Shown: positions 42,196 to 51,840 of the stretch, piece by piece
How the letters are laid out: each line of letters begins with the position of its first letter
Position numbering within the stretch: position 1 is the first letter of the stretch
Assembly: GCA_000687655.1 (NCBI GenBank)
Contig: JHWR01000013.1
Coordinates: forward strand, 32,195 to 96,194
Reading direction: 5' to 3'
DNA: 64,000 bases
From: Lachnospiraceae bacterium YSB2008
Lineage (GTDB): Bacteria; Bacillota; Clostridia; Lachnospirales; Lachnospiraceae
Notes under the pieces: model-generated
What the model saw: the letters and a program-made list of their open reading frames with translations, nothing else
Told to the model about the DNA's origin: nothing
Database searches by the model: none
Position numbers and translations under genes: made by a program

Positions 42196-43245
42196 ATGAA
42201 GAAGAAAGTTTGCGTTATATTCGGAGGAAGATCATCTGAGCATGATGTGTCATGCATTTCCGGAACAACAGTAGCAGAAGCTATGAATAAGGAATTGTAT
42301 GAGGTTATCCTTGTCGGAATAACAAAAGATGGTCATTGGCTCAAGGTTGATTCCGTAGCAGATATAAAGGATGGAAGCTGGAGAAAGAGCAACAGTAAAG
42401 CAACGCTCTCACCTGACTCGGAAGGCGTTCTATTTATAGAAACAGCCGAAGGAATAAGTAAAGAGAAAATAGATGTTCTGTTCCCTGTCCTTCATGGACT
42501 TTACGGTGAGGATGGAACAATACAGGGATTATTCGAAATGTCGGGAGTTCCATATGTGGGATGCGGGCATCTTTCATCTGCAATAACGATGGACAAATTC
42601 TTCACCAAAGTTGTGGCTGACGATATAAATGTTGTTCAGGCAGCTTATGTTCCTGTAAGGGATTATGAACTTGATGATATGGACAGCGTTGTTGCCAGGA
42701 TAGAGGCTGAGCGAGAGTACCCTATGTTTATCAAGCCTTCTAATGCAGGTTCTTCCATGGGAGTCAGTAAGGCAACAAACAGGGATGAGCTTATTGCAGG
42801 GCTCAGGCTTGCGGCGGAACATGACAGTAAGATCCTTGTTGAGGAGACGATAAAGGGACGTGAGGTTGAATGCGCAGTATTCGGAACTACCAGAGATCCT
42901 AAGGCATATGGAGTAGGTGAGATAGTAGCTGCAGCAGAGTTCTATGACTTTGATGCAAAATACAATAATGCAGAATCCAAAACTATCATCGATCCTGAAC
43001 TGCCTGAAGGAAAGAAAGAGGAGATTCTTGAAATTGCAGTCAGGATTTACAGAGCCTGTGACTGCTTTGGATTTGCGAGAGTAGATTTCTTCCTTGAAGA
43101 TGAAACGAACAGAGTCGTATTCAATGAGATTAATTCAATACCGGGACATACCTCTATAAGTATGTATCCTATGATCATGGCACATGCAGGGAAGCCGCTC
43201 GATAAATACATCGATGAACTGATTGATATGGCGTACACCAGATAA
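42196..43245 (+). CDS. ddl: D-alanine--D-alanine ligase
   Basis: A 349-residue ATP-grasp enzyme that joins two D-alanines for the peptidoglycan stem. The N terminus VCVIFGGRSSEHDVSCIS, FPVLHGLYGEDGTIQG, the ATP-binding FIKPSNAGSSMGVSKA, and the C-terminal ARVDFFLEDE with NEINSIPGHTSISMYP are family-typical. The subfamily residue that separates D-Ala-D-Ala from D-lactate ligases cannot be settled by eye. AAAAAGGAG precedes the start. Convergent with the CPBP gene. Confidence 0.96.
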   Translation: MKKKVCVIFGGRSSEHDVSCISGTTVAEAMNKELYEVILVGITKDGHWLKVDSVADIKDGSWRKSNSKATLSPDSEGVLFIETAEGISKEKIDVLFPVLHGLYGEDGTIQGLFEMSGVPYVGCGHLSSAITMDKFFTKVVADDINVVQAAYVPVRDYELDDMDSVVARIEAEREYPMFIKPSNAGSSMGVSKATNRDELIAGLRLAAEHDSKILVEETIKGREVECAVFGTTRDPKAYGVGEIVAAAEFYDFDAKYNNAESKTIIDPELPEGKKEEILEIAVRIYRACDCFGFARVDFFLEDETNRVVFNEINSIPGHTSISMYPMIMAHAGKPLDKYIDELIDMAYTR

Positions 43246-43263
43246 TTAAGACGAAAGACAGCG

Positions 43264-43947
43264 TTATATGTAAAACAGGATATTCATAGCTGTGTGGATA
43301 AGGATGGGGACTATCAGGTTCCCGTCCTTTTTTTGCGCAACGAAGCCAAGATAGATTCCGAGTGGTATTGCACAGAGGCTCTGAATTGGGTTAAGGAGGA
43401 AGATGCCATAGAGTACGGCTTGGATTATTATGGCAGTCTTTGGTGAGAAAACCTTTTTTGAATTATTCAAAATAAGGCCGCGGAAGAGGATCTCTTCTGC
43501 AAAAGGTGCCATGATAATCATTACGAGCTTAAGGAAGAGGGTGGTTTCCTCGGCTCCTGTGTATAGGTGTCTGTTGACAATGCCTACTACGACTCCGATA
43601 GCGATGAGAATCACTGCTCCTGCTATGCGGGTAGCTCTGTCATGTTTGCTTTTATCTTCTTTGTCATCATTCTTTGAACTGGGTTTGCTTGCCTTGGATG
43701 ATTTGTTTTCATCATTAACATTCTTGGAGATGAGATACCACCATGTGAAAACTATGGCGAAGAGCAGATATTTAACTAAGAATAAAGGACCTGCATCCAC
43801 TAAGTCCTTAGTGGATGCGGCCCTGTAGATCGCACTTATTGATATATATGCAAAGAAAGATATTATCTCCAGTATAAAGGCGATAAATGAAGGGAGTACT
43901 ATAAGCAATATATCTTTAAACTGTAATTTTCTTTGCTCTTTCTTCAT
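43264..43947 (-). CDS. CPBP-family intramembrane protease homologue
   Basis: This encodes about 227 residues with about six hydrophobic helices and a charged loop (about 77-105). Motif 1 is AEEILFRG with E151/E152/R156, and a C-terminal ILIHTAMN gives H218. The usual motif-2 histidine (F..fHlN) appears to be replaced: the sequence reads YGIFLLNPIQ. Activity is therefore doubtful, or another residue substitutes. CPBP (CAAX/bacteriocin-processing) proteins act on membrane peptides. I chose ATG 43947; the longer frame upstream only translates the basic tail region of the preceding gene, which it overlaps by 32 bp. Confidence 0.78.
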   Translation of the reverse strand: MKKEQRKLQFKDILLIVLPSFIAFILEIISFFAYISISAIYRAASTKDLVDAGPLFLVKYLLFAIVFTWWYLISKNVNDENKSSKASKPSSKNDDKEDKSKHDRATRIAGAVILIAIGVVVGIVNRHLYTGAEETTLFLKLVMIIMAPFAEEILFRGLILNNSKKVFSPKTAIIIQAVLYGIFLLNPIQSLCAIPLGIYLGFVAQKKDGNLIVPILIHTAMNILFYI

Positions 43948-44500
43948 TCTTCTTCTTCTTTTCTTTCTCAGCTTTGATTTCTTCTTTTGATTTCTTATTA
44001 GCAACTTCTGCCGAGAGTTCTTTCTGATACTGTGCCTGCTTACGCATAAGCCTCTGGCGCCAGCCGCCTTTCTTCTTCTTGCCGAGTTCTTCTTCTTTGA
44101 CAACCTTCTTGCCACGTATGGACTTAACACTTACGAGGTATATTCCGCTTACCATTGCCTTTACCTCGCCACGTGATGGTACATCCTCATATATGGCGTC
44201 ATCACATATAAGAGATACTATCTGAGGACCGACCTTTGCTTTTACAATCGGAACCTTTGCTTTGGTATATCTCTTGCCTTTTTCTTCAAGTTGTTCCATA
44301 ACTACCTTAGGAAGCTTTGCATCCTTCAGCGGCATGATCTTCTTATCTATGATCAGCATAGTTACAGGCTGTGCTGCCTCTAACATCTGTTCCTTCTGTG
44401 CTATCTGTTTCTCCTGCATCTTATTTCCAAAGATAGTTATTACAACTATAGCAGCTATAAGTACGAGGAGTACTATGAGCACCCATCCCCAAATCGGCAT
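43916..44500 (-). CDS. Membrane-anchored basic protein of unknown function
   Basis: This encodes about 194 residues. An N-terminal membrane helix (WGWVLIVLLVLIAAIVVITIF) is followed by a cytoplasmic part with a compact beta-like core (about 45-125, VTMLIIDKKIMPLKDAKLP, VPSRGEVKAMVSGIYLV) and a very Lys/Glu-rich helical tail. I recognise no family, though similar proteins occur near plsC in Lachnospiraceae as far as I recall. ATG 44500 sits one base after the plsC stop (TAATATG), so translation is coupled; an ATG at 44512 has its ribosome site too close. The tail might bind nucleic acid or ribosomes. Confidence 0.72.
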   Translation of the reverse strand: MPIWGWVLIVLLVLIAAIVVITIFGNKMQEKQIAQKEQMLEAAQPVTMLIIDKKIMPLKDAKLPKVVMEQLEEKGKRYTKAKVPIVKAKVGPQIVSLICDDAIYEDVPSRGEVKAMVSGIYLVSVKSIRGKKVVKEEELGKKKKGGWRQRLMRKQAQYQKELSAEVANKKSKEEIKAEKEKKKKNEERAKKITV

Positions 44501-44501
44501 A

Positions 44502-45239
44502 TTACTTACCATCCTTTCCTACATTTGCAAGCATTTCCTCGATTCGTCCAGGGATGCTTACATAGAATTCTTTTCGTTCAGCCTTTTCCATCTTTGATGG
44601 ATAGAAAGGTTCTGAATATTCGATTACTACATTTTTCTTTTTGAGCATGTGATGATTATTCTCAAATATATCATCTATTCCTGTAAGAGCCATGAGAACT
44701 ATAGGACGTCCTGACTTCTCAGCCATTCTGTATCCGCCTTCCTTAAACGGAAGGAGCTCTTTGCCATGGTTCCTGGTTCCTTCAGGGAAGAGACCCAGTG
44801 AAAGACCTTCTTCAAGTCTTCTGGTTCCTTCTGCTATGGTCTTCATAGCCTGTCTTGGATTATCTCTGTCAAGATACAGGCATCCGATATCTGTCATATA
44901 GTGATGAAGCAGAGGATACTTAAGGAATTCCTTCTTGGCTACAAATGCCATAGGATTCTTTGAGAGGGTCTGTGTGATAATAATATCAAAATAACTTCTG
45001 TGGTTGCCCACGAAGAGCACTGCTTCATCATCCGGGATGTTCTCTTTACCGCGAACCTCAATCTTTGTGCCTGCGAAGAAGATAAGTCCTTTGAAGAAGC
45101 CGCGGACATACTTCCACGATTTGGTCCAGGACTCCATTTCCTTTCCCTTCTTGAAAAGTCCTCTCCAGTAGGCATGGACCGGAAGCGAGAATATCATCGA
45201 AAGTATTGTGTAGAGCAGTGCAAAAATAAATCTTATCAT
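44502..45239 (-). CDS. plsC: 1-acyl-sn-glycerol-3-phosphate acyltransferase
   Basis: A 245-residue membrane-associated acyltransferase that makes phosphatidic acid. An N-terminal hydrophobic stretch precedes the catalytic NHRSYFD (HX4D motif), and FPEGTRNHG with LPFKEGGYRMA forms the substrate pocket. CAGGAGCTGAAAT precedes the ATG. It lies 14 bp after malQ and is coupled to the unknown membrane protein downstream. Confidence 0.92.
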   Translation of the reverse strand: MIRFIFALLYTILSMIFSLPVHAYWRGLFKKGKEMESWTKSWKYVRGFFKGLIFFAGTKIEVRGKENIPDDEAVLFVGNHRSYFDIIITQTLSKNPMAFVAKKEFLKYPLLHHYMTDIGCLYLDRDNPRQAMKTIAEGTRRLEEGLSLGLFPEGTRNHGKELLPFKEGGYRMAEKSGRPIVLMALTGIDDIFENNHHMLKKKNVVIEYSEPFYPSKMEKAERKEFYVSIPGRIEEMLANVGKDGK

Positions 45240-45253
45240 ATTTCAGCTCCTGA

Positions 45254-46786
45254 TTAACGACCGAACATTTTAGCAGTCTCAAACAGACGTTTCTTAAGAT
45301 GCTCTGTAAGAACCTCTTCCTTGTAACGCCATGACCAGTTACCTTCACCTACACCCGGCTTGTTGAATCTGGCCCATGAGTCAAGCTCCAGTATATCCTG
45401 CATAGGAACTATAGCCATATTTGCAACTGAGCCGAAGCATGCGCGGATGAATACCCAGCAGACATCGCTTGCATCAGTACTGTAGTAACGTCTGAGCTTG
45501 TCGCGTGATGCTTCAAAAGCATTTCTGTACCATCCAAGTGTGGTGTCATTATCGTGTGTACCAGTATAGCATACACAGTTTCTTATATGATTGTGAGGCA
45601 GGAAATTGTTTTCGTTTGGATTTTCAAATGCAAACTGAAGAATCTTCATGCCCGGGAATCCGAATTTATCTCTGAGCTCGATAACACTGTGATCTATCTC
45701 ACCGAGGTCCTCAGCTATGATAGGCATATGATATCCGAGAGTTGCTTCGAGGTTGGTGAAGAAATTCTCGCCCGGAGCCTCTCTCCATTCACCGTTAATC
45801 GCTGTCTTTTCGCCTGCAGGTACTGCCCAGTATTTATCAAATCCACGGAAGTGATCTATACGCAGGAAGTCAGTCAGTGAAAGCTGATGACGTATACGTG
45901 CGAACCACCAGTCATAACCTGTCTTTGTATGCTCAGGCCAGTTATAGAGAGGATTTCCCCAAAGCTGTCCTGTTGCTGAGAAGTAATCTGGCGGAACACC
46001 GGCCACTTCTGTTGGATATCCTTTGCTGTCCAGCATGAAGAGCTTCTGATGGCTCCATACGTCAGCACTGTCCCATGCAACGAATATCGGAATATCACCT
46101 ATTATGGATATATCTTTGTCATTTGCATATTTCTTGAGCTTCGTCCACTCAATATGGAAGAGAAACTGTATGAAATCATAGAAGCCTATATCTTCAGCGA
46201 GTTTCTCGCGCCATTTCTTCTTTTCAGTCTTGTTTGGATTTTTGAGGCTGTCCTCCCACATATACCAAGGAGCGCCTTCGTGATGATCCTTTCCTGCCAT
46301 GAAGAGTGAATAGTCGGCAAGCCAGTCGGCAGTTTTCTTAAACTCTTCGAATTCCTCGACCAGCTTGTGGTTATTTGAAAAACCATCTACTATGTCAGGA
46401 TCCATGTATCTTTTGTATGCCTTACGAAGTAGACCCATTTTAAATGGAATGACATCGCCATAACTTATGTCTTCCGGGTTCCACTGAGGCATATCATTAA
46501 AATCTTCATTCCAGAGAAGATTGAGCTCCCTCAGATGATCAATGCTGATTATGAGCGGCTGGCCCGCAAATGCCGAAAACGGCTGATAAGGCGAATCGCC
46601 GAAACCTGTATGTCCGAGCGGAAGAACCTGCCAAGCAGTCATGCCTGAATCTTTAAGAAAATCTATAAAACTATATGCTCCTTTCCCGAGATCTCCTATG
46701 CCATATGGGCTGGGGAATGAGGTGGGATGCAGAAGTATGCCCGCATATCTCTTTGGTCTTACCTCAGCTTCTGCTGTTAAATCCAT
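45254..46786 (-). CDS. malQ: 4-alpha-glucanotransferase (amylomaltase)
   Basis: A 510-residue GH77 enzyme that transfers maltosyl and longer glucans, used in maltodextrin and glycogen breakdown. The family start RYAGILLHPTSFPSPYGIGD, the nucleophile region DFLRIDHFRGFDKYW, the acid/base segment IIAEDLGEI, and CYTGTHDNDTTLGW are present. A CCGGAGGATAG site precedes the ATG. It is the first gene of a four-gene minus-strand cluster; metabolic linkage with plsC is not obvious. Confidence 0.95.
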   Translation of the reverse strand: MDLTAEAEVRPKRYAGILLHPTSFPSPYGIGDLGKGAYSFIDFLKDSGMTAWQVLPLGHTGFGDSPYQPFSAFAGQPLIISIDHLRELNLLWNEDFNDMPQWNPEDISYGDVIPFKMGLLRKAYKRYMDPDIVDGFSNNHKLVEEFEEFKKTADWLADYSLFMAGKDHHEGAPWYMWEDSLKNPNKTEKKKWREKLAEDIGFYDFIQFLFHIEWTKLKKYANDKDISIIGDIPIFVAWDSADVWSHQKLFMLDSKGYPTEVAGVPPDYFSATGQLWGNPLYNWPEHTKTGYDWWFARIRHQLSLTDFLRIDHFRGFDKYWAVPAGEKTAINGEWREAPGENFFTNLEATLGYHMPIIAEDLGEIDHSVIELRDKFGFPGMKILQFAFENPNENNFLPHNHIRNCVCYTGTHDNDTTLGWYRNAFEASRDKLRRYYSTDASDVCWVFIRACFGSVANMAIVPMQDILELDSWARFNKPGVGEGNWSWRYKEEVLTEHLKKRLFETAKMFGR

Positions 46787-47029
46787 GAAAAACTATCCTC
46801 CGGTTTCTTTTGATTGTGTATCCGGAAAAAGTACTATCAGGTCATCTCTGTTCCGGTTGAACATACACTCCACGATTATACAAAAAACAGAAGCAAAAAA
46901 CAAGGAAATAATCTGTTGCGGATTTGTTGTCAGACCTATAATATAATTGCAGGTGATGGTCGATTGTAGGATGCTGTTTTTATACAGTTTTATGAATATA
47001 ACAATGATGAAAACCCAGGAGGTTACAAC

Positions 47030-50000
47030 ATGCCAAAGGATAAGAAACAATTATCAGAATTTCAGCAGAAATATCTTGAATTATCCAGAAAAATGAATGC
47101 ATCTGAACTATCGGAAGAAGACAGCGAAAGATATGAGAAATTCATTCTTTATGCAGATACAGTGAACAGTCTTGTAAATGCGTGTTATGTGAAGGATGAC
47201 AATGGCGAATACCCACTTATTGATGGTGAGATGCTCTTTGTCCTGAGAGACGCATATCATAAAGCTTTAGTAGAATGTGACAGGATTATAGAGGAAAATG
47301 CCAATGAAGGAATAGCTCTGACCATGAAAGAAGTTGCAAGGGATATGAGGAATATCCTTGCCAGAGATAATGCCAGCCTTAACATGGTTGATGTAGAGCT
47401 TCAGGGCTCCATGACCTTTGAAGAGATTCTTGAAAAAGGCAGAACAGCCACAGTAAATGTACAGGGACCTTTCCCGGATATTACAGGGAAAGTACCTATA
47501 AAGGCTGAAGGTATGCCCGGCGGTGAATGGGATGGTTATTTTAAAAAATCGAACAATTCGGTCATGAAGTCGGAAGCGGCAGTTTCTGCTGTAGCTACAC
47601 TTATCGGCAATGATCATATAGTTGAAAAGGCAGTACCTATGACGGTTCTGGCCGATGGCAAGCCTGTTACCGGTACATTTATGTCAAAATCATTCGGATA
47701 TACTATAGATGATAATCAGCCGGATAATCCGATAAAGAATCTTTATCTGAATAAATTTGATAATCCTGAAATATTCGGGCAGATTGCAGATCTTCAGGTT
47801 GTGGATTTCATCATAGGCGTAAAAAGAAGAGATCCTAATAAGATAATGTTTAATTTCGATGCCAATAAGAATGCGATAGGCATTAAAGGTGTTGAAAATG
47901 ACAATGTTTTTCCTGAGGGTGACAGAAAATTTGACCCGGATTCTCTTGGCGTAATCCGTAAAGAAACAGCAGATAAAATACGCGCTCTGGAAAGGGAACC
48001 TTTTATGCTTGCCATGAGAGGGTACGGCCTCAGCGAAACTCAGTTAGATGAGGCGTGGAACAGGGTTTCACGACTTAAGCAAAGTATTGCCAGGGGTGAG
48101 GCTTACTATGAAGATATACCTCAGGGGAGTATTTCACAGGGATACCTGAGAACTGTTCCTGAGCAGGATTGGGATAAGTACAGCATGAGACTGCTTGCAA
48201 ATGGTAATAATCAATTCCAGACAGTCATGCAGATAAGGCAGGAAGCAAATCATGTAAGCAGACTGGTTGGTAACGAGAATCTGAATATTCCGAAGGTGAA
48301 CGCTACATTTGCAGGAAATGGAATCAAATACGCCGTAAGCAATGCTGACAGGATGGGTGTTGATAATCCGGAGACAATAAAGATTGTTCTGGATGAAAAT
48401 GCTGCGATCAAGACTGTAGGAGATAACAGCAGTACGAGAATTCCGGTATCATTTGAAGGACAAAGAGGCTTCTTTACGAAGGCTAACTATGTCGGAATGA
48501 AAGATCAGTACAGATATATGATATCCAAGTTCGAGAATGATTACCTTATCAACAAACAGCCGCCTCATCCTGAATGGCTGGATGTTTTTGAAGGTATATA
48601 TGAATACCTGGCTCAGGGTGGTGAGGTAAATCCGGACGAGCAGGATCTGACGAAATTTGGTATATCACCTGAAAGAGCTGATGAGCTTCTTGAGAATGAA
48701 GAATTTACAAATAATCTTTCCCTTTGCATTACAGGCACTCGGTTTGTTCCTATTGTTATGAGAAATGGATACGGCGCCATAGGTGCAACTCAGGGAGGAC
48801 GTGTAGATAAGAGAAATGTAGTTATGTCCAAGCTTGGACAGATGCTGGGTACAGATGCAATAGCATATGCTACTGATATGCAGGTAAAGCAGGGAGACAC
48901 AATCATCGAAGGTACCTACATGGCAGAGGCAGAAGGTAAGGACTACAGAAATATCGATAAGGATTCCGAGACTGCCAAACTTGGAACAGCTGTCTTTGAT
49001 GGCTCCATGGCGCTCAGAGATATAGCCGATATCCAGATCATCGATTATCTGTCTATGAATTTTGACAGGAATTACGGAAATCTTATATATAAACTCAGTG
49101 AAGATGGCACTAAGTGTGAAAAGGTAACAGCAATAGATAATGAAACGTGCTTCGGAACTGTAAAAGTCAACCATTCGAGTTTTGCAGGGCGTCTTTCAAT
49201 AAGGCTTGACAATATCAAAGTTATTTCAGAAACCATGGCAGATTCTATATTATCTGTCAGTGAAGAAGCACTTAGAAAGACCTACGGCGGACAGGGACTG
49301 TCTAAGGAAGAAATCGACGCTGCCATAGACAGAGTTGTAGATGTCAGAAATGCCATAAGGGATGGCAAAATCCAGATAATAAAGGATGATGAATGGAAGG
49401 ATAAGAAACTTACTGATTTTGCAGAAGACTTTGAATCGAATCTTTTCGGAAGAGTAAGACAGACGTTCCATGTAGAAATCAAGAAGGATCGACAGAATGA
49501 TGCTGACGAAGATGAAGTGGATGCTGAGGATAAGCCTGTCGAAATAGAATACACTCCTGTTCAAAAGGTAGATGAATTCAGTAAGGAAGTAATAGAGAAG
49601 ACGGCTGAAGAAAAAGAGATAAAAGAAACTGAGGCTGCCATGGCAGAATCCATGATAGAGAGGTACGAAAGGGTAGAAGCAGGAAAATCATATGATGATG
49701 CAAAACTCATCGAACATATGACAAAATTCACTAAAATGTTCAAGGATAAGATGAGTTCGGCAAATTATGCTCTTCATGGATGCTCTCAGTATTTCACTGA
49801 TCTCAAAAACGTTATAAATCAAATGGATACCATAGCCAAGGCTAATCAGGAAAAAGTTAAACGTGGCGAAAGATTAACTGATGCTGATACCAGAGGATTT
49901 CTTTTTCAATTGTCAGGTGCTAAAGATTTCTGTAATTATTACATATCCCATGTTGATGATGTTATGCGGGATAATGGCAGAATAAGCAGAGTGCAGCGAA

Positions 50001-50488
50001 ACAGAAAGGCCATGGTAGTTGATCTGAAGAATACAATTAAAATGGCAACGACTATTATGCAGGTCAATCAGGACAGGAGAGAAGTAGAAAGCAGACCTGA
50101 GGGAGTAATGTACAGAAAGCTCCGCGGCAGACAGAGGGCACTTAATCCTGAAATGCCGGATGCGGATTTCAAGAAGACTGTAGCCGGAATCATATATCTT
50201 TCAGGCCTCAGTAAGAACGTCGTTAAATTGAAGAAGGATAAGAAAATGTTAAATGCTCTTACCGAAACAGAAGCAAGCAGGAGCATAAATGAGATTATGA
50301 ATACTGATGCATTTAAGGAAATGATCACTCCAAATAATAAAGAGAATATCATTAACCTTGCACAGGAAGGAACAGGTCAGAAGCTCTTCACAGAATACGT
50401 TAAGCATACTGTGAAGAAAAATGAAGCCGACAAAAAGAAGGCTAAGACTGAACCTGCCAGAAATAATCAGGCCGGAATACATGTATAA
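47030..50488 (+). CDS. 1152-residue protein with tandem kinase-like modules, family not recognised
   Basis: A large soluble protein with no signal peptide or membrane helix. Two homologous modules can be aligned by eye. Module 1 has GYFKKSN (K172/K173), IADLQVVDFIIG, GVKRRDPNK and VENDNVF. Module 2 has GFFTKAN (K484), IADIQIIDYLSM, DRNYGN (679-684) and IDNETCF (D703). Each closes with a matching helix (GLSETQLDEAWNRVSRLKQS, GLSKEEIDAAIDRVVDVRNA). The DRxxxN plus later D of module 2 recalls HipA/PI-kinase-type folds; in module 1 the Asp slot is Arg266 and the Asn slot Lys, so it looks inactive. Residues 830-1152 are charged and helical. AGGAGG precedes ATG 47030. Confidence 0.7.
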   Translation: MPKDKKQLSEFQQKYLELSRKMNASELSEEDSERYEKFILYADTVNSLVNACYVKDDNGEYPLIDGEMLFVLRDAYHKALVECDRIIEENANEGIALTMKEVARDMRNILARDNASLNMVDVELQGSMTFEEILEKGRTATVNVQGPFPDITGKVPIKAEGMPGGEWDGYFKKSNNSVMKSEAAVSAVATLIGNDHIVEKAVPMTVLADGKPVTGTFMSKSFGYTIDDNQPDNPIKNLYLNKFDNPEIFGQIADLQVVDFIIGVKRRDPNKIMFNFDANKNAIGIKGVENDNVFPEGDRKFDPDSLGVIRKETADKIRALEREPFMLAMRGYGLSETQLDEAWNRVSRLKQSIARGEAYYEDIPQGSISQGYLRTVPEQDWDKYSMRLLANGNNQFQTVMQIRQEANHVSRLVGNENLNIPKVNATFAGNGIKYAVSNADRMGVDNPETIKIVLDENAAIKTVGDNSSTRIPVSFEGQRGFFTKANYVGMKDQYRYMISKFENDYLINKQPPHPEWLDVFEGIYEYLAQGGEVNPDEQDLTKFGISPERADELLENEEFTNNLSLCITGTRFVPIVMRNGYGAIGATQGGRVDKRNVVMSKLGQMLGTDAIAYATDMQVKQGDTIIEGTYMAEAEGKDYRNIDKDSETAKLGTAVFDGSMALRDIADIQIIDYLSMNFDRNYGNLIYKLSEDGTKCEKVTAIDNETCFGTVKVNHSSFAGRLSIRLDNIKVISETMADSILSVSEEALRKTYGGQGLSKEEIDAAIDRVVDVRNAIRDGKIQIIKDDEWKDKKLTDFAEDFESNLFGRVRQTFHVEIKKDRQNDADEDEVDAEDKPVEIEYTPVQKVDEFSKEVIEKTAEEKEIKETEAAMAESMIERYERVEAGKSYDDAKLIEHMTKFTKMFKDKMSSANYALHGCSQYFTDLKNVINQMDTIAKANQEKVKRGERLTDADTRGFLFQLSGAKDFCNYYISHVDDVMRDNGRISRVQRNRKAMVVDLKNTIKMATTIMQVNQDRREVESRPEGVMYRKLRGRQRALNPEMPDADFKKTVAGIIYLSGLSKNVVKLKKDKKMLNALTETEASRSINEIMNTDAFKEMITPNNKENIINLAQEGTGQKLFTEYVKHTVKKNEADKKKAKTEPARNNQAGIHV

Positions 50489-50505
50489 GACCGAAGTCTT
50501 ATACA
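50482..50505. terminator. Palindromic bidirectional hairpin spanning two stop codons
   Basis: TGTATAAGAC (50482-50491) and GTCTTATACA (50496-50505) form a perfect 10-bp stem around CGAA; on the minus strand the loop is a stable TTCG closed by C-G. The TAA stops of the 1152-residue protein (50486-50488) and of the convergent aminotransferase (50499-50501) both lie inside the stem. Confidence 0.6.
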
Positions 50506-51683
50506 AGTTCAAGGGCTTTCCTGAATAAAGGAATTGCTTTCTCTATTGTTTCGGTCTGAACACAATAAGATATTCTGAAATGTCCCGGGCACTCGAAAGA
50601 GTCGCCCGGTACTATTATGAGTCCGAGTTCTTTTGCTGCTGTCCAGCAGAATTCGTTTGCATCTTCTATAGGACTCTTAGGGAACATATAGAAGGTTCCG
50701 CCCGGCTTAACACATGAGTATCCCATATCTGTAAGAGCTTCATAAAGAAGGTTGGCATTAGTCTCGTAAACTGACAGGTCGCTGGTTTCATCTATCACTT
50801 TTGCAACTGCCTGCATAATGATAGAAGGAGGGCAGTTATGACCTGTAAAACGTGATATCTGACCACACATGGGAACTATGTATTCGGCATCCTTAGCCTT
50901 TGGATTCACAGCTACGTAACCGAGTCGTTCGCCAGGGATAGAGAGCGACTTACTGTAAGAATAGCAGCTGATAGAATTATCATAGTACTTCGTAATATAA
51001 GGGGAATCAGTCCCCTCAAATACAATTTCTCTGTACGGTTCATCTGAGATAAGAAAAATCTCATGGCCGTACTCTTTTTCTTTTTCTGAAAGAATGCCTG
51101 CAAGCTTCTTGATCGTTTCGGTAGTGTATACGATTCCGGAAGGATTGTTAGGTGAGTTGAGAAGAACTGCAGCAACCTTCTCGTTCATCATTTCTTCGAA
51201 TTTCTCAAAATTAATCTGGAAAGAAGATGTATCTGCCGGAACTACCTTGAGCGCAGGACCGCATCCCGTAACGTATGGAATATACTCAGGGAAATAAGGC
51301 GCAAATGTAATGATTTCGTCATTCTCATCCGCAACGCATCTTATGGCATGTGCCAGAGCACCTGCTGCACCTGTTGTAGGGAATATATGAGCGGCTGTAT
51401 AGTTCATGCCGAATCTTCTGTTAAGAGAATCAGCAACAGTCTCTCTGAAACTCATAAGTCCGAGGGTCGGGCTGTAACCATGAAGCTTCACAGGATCACC
51501 GTCTCGAAGAAGTTCTTCCATGGCTTTTGTGAAATTCTCCGGTGCCGGAACAGAAGGATTTCCTATTGAAAAGTTATATACGCTGTCGGGACCGAGTTCA
51601 GTCACACGCTTCATGCTGTAATCAAAAAAATCTCTTATGACAGATGTTTTTCCTGTCATGTCTTTGTAGAATTCTGAAATCAT
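50499..51683 (-). CDS. PLP-dependent aminotransferase
   Basis: A 394-residue fold I enzyme. GNPSVPAPENF near the N terminus, LNSPNNPSGIVYTTE, ISDEPYREIVF, the PLP lysine in SYSKSLSIPGERLGYVAV, and HFRISYCVQT near the end are all present. It is related to, but clearly distinct from, the aminotransferase at 33.3 kb. The substrate is not evident. AAGGAGAAAACAT precedes ATG 51683. Convergent with the giant protein gene and divergent from rsmA. Confidence 0.9.
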   Translation of the reverse strand: MISEFYKDMTGKTSVIRDFFDYSMKRVTELGPDSVYNFSIGNPSVPAPENFTKAMEELLRDGDPVKLHGYSPTLGLMSFRETVADSLNRRFGMNYTAAHIFPTTGAAGALAHAIRCVADENDEIITFAPYFPEYIPYVTGCGPALKVVPADTSSFQINFEKFEEMMNEKVAAVLLNSPNNPSGIVYTTETIKKLAGILSEKEKEYGHEIFLISDEPYREIVFEGTDSPYITKYYDNSISCYSYSKSLSIPGERLGYVAVNPKAKDAEYIVPMCGQISRFTGHNCPPSIIMQAVAKVIDETSDLSVYETNANLLYEALTDMGYSCVKPGGTFYMFPKSPIEDANEFCWTAAKELGLIIVPGDSFECPGHFRISYCVQTETIEKAIPLFRKALELV

Positions 51684-51840
51684 ATGTTTTCTCCTTGGTA
51701 TTAATTAACATGAGTCACGTGCACAGTTTACAACATAAAAGGAATTAGTGCAAATGGTAGTGAATTGTGGTAAAGTAACTATATGTATGTTGAGTGATGG
51801 GAAACGAGTCTTCCTAACACCTGAAATAATGGAGAACTGA

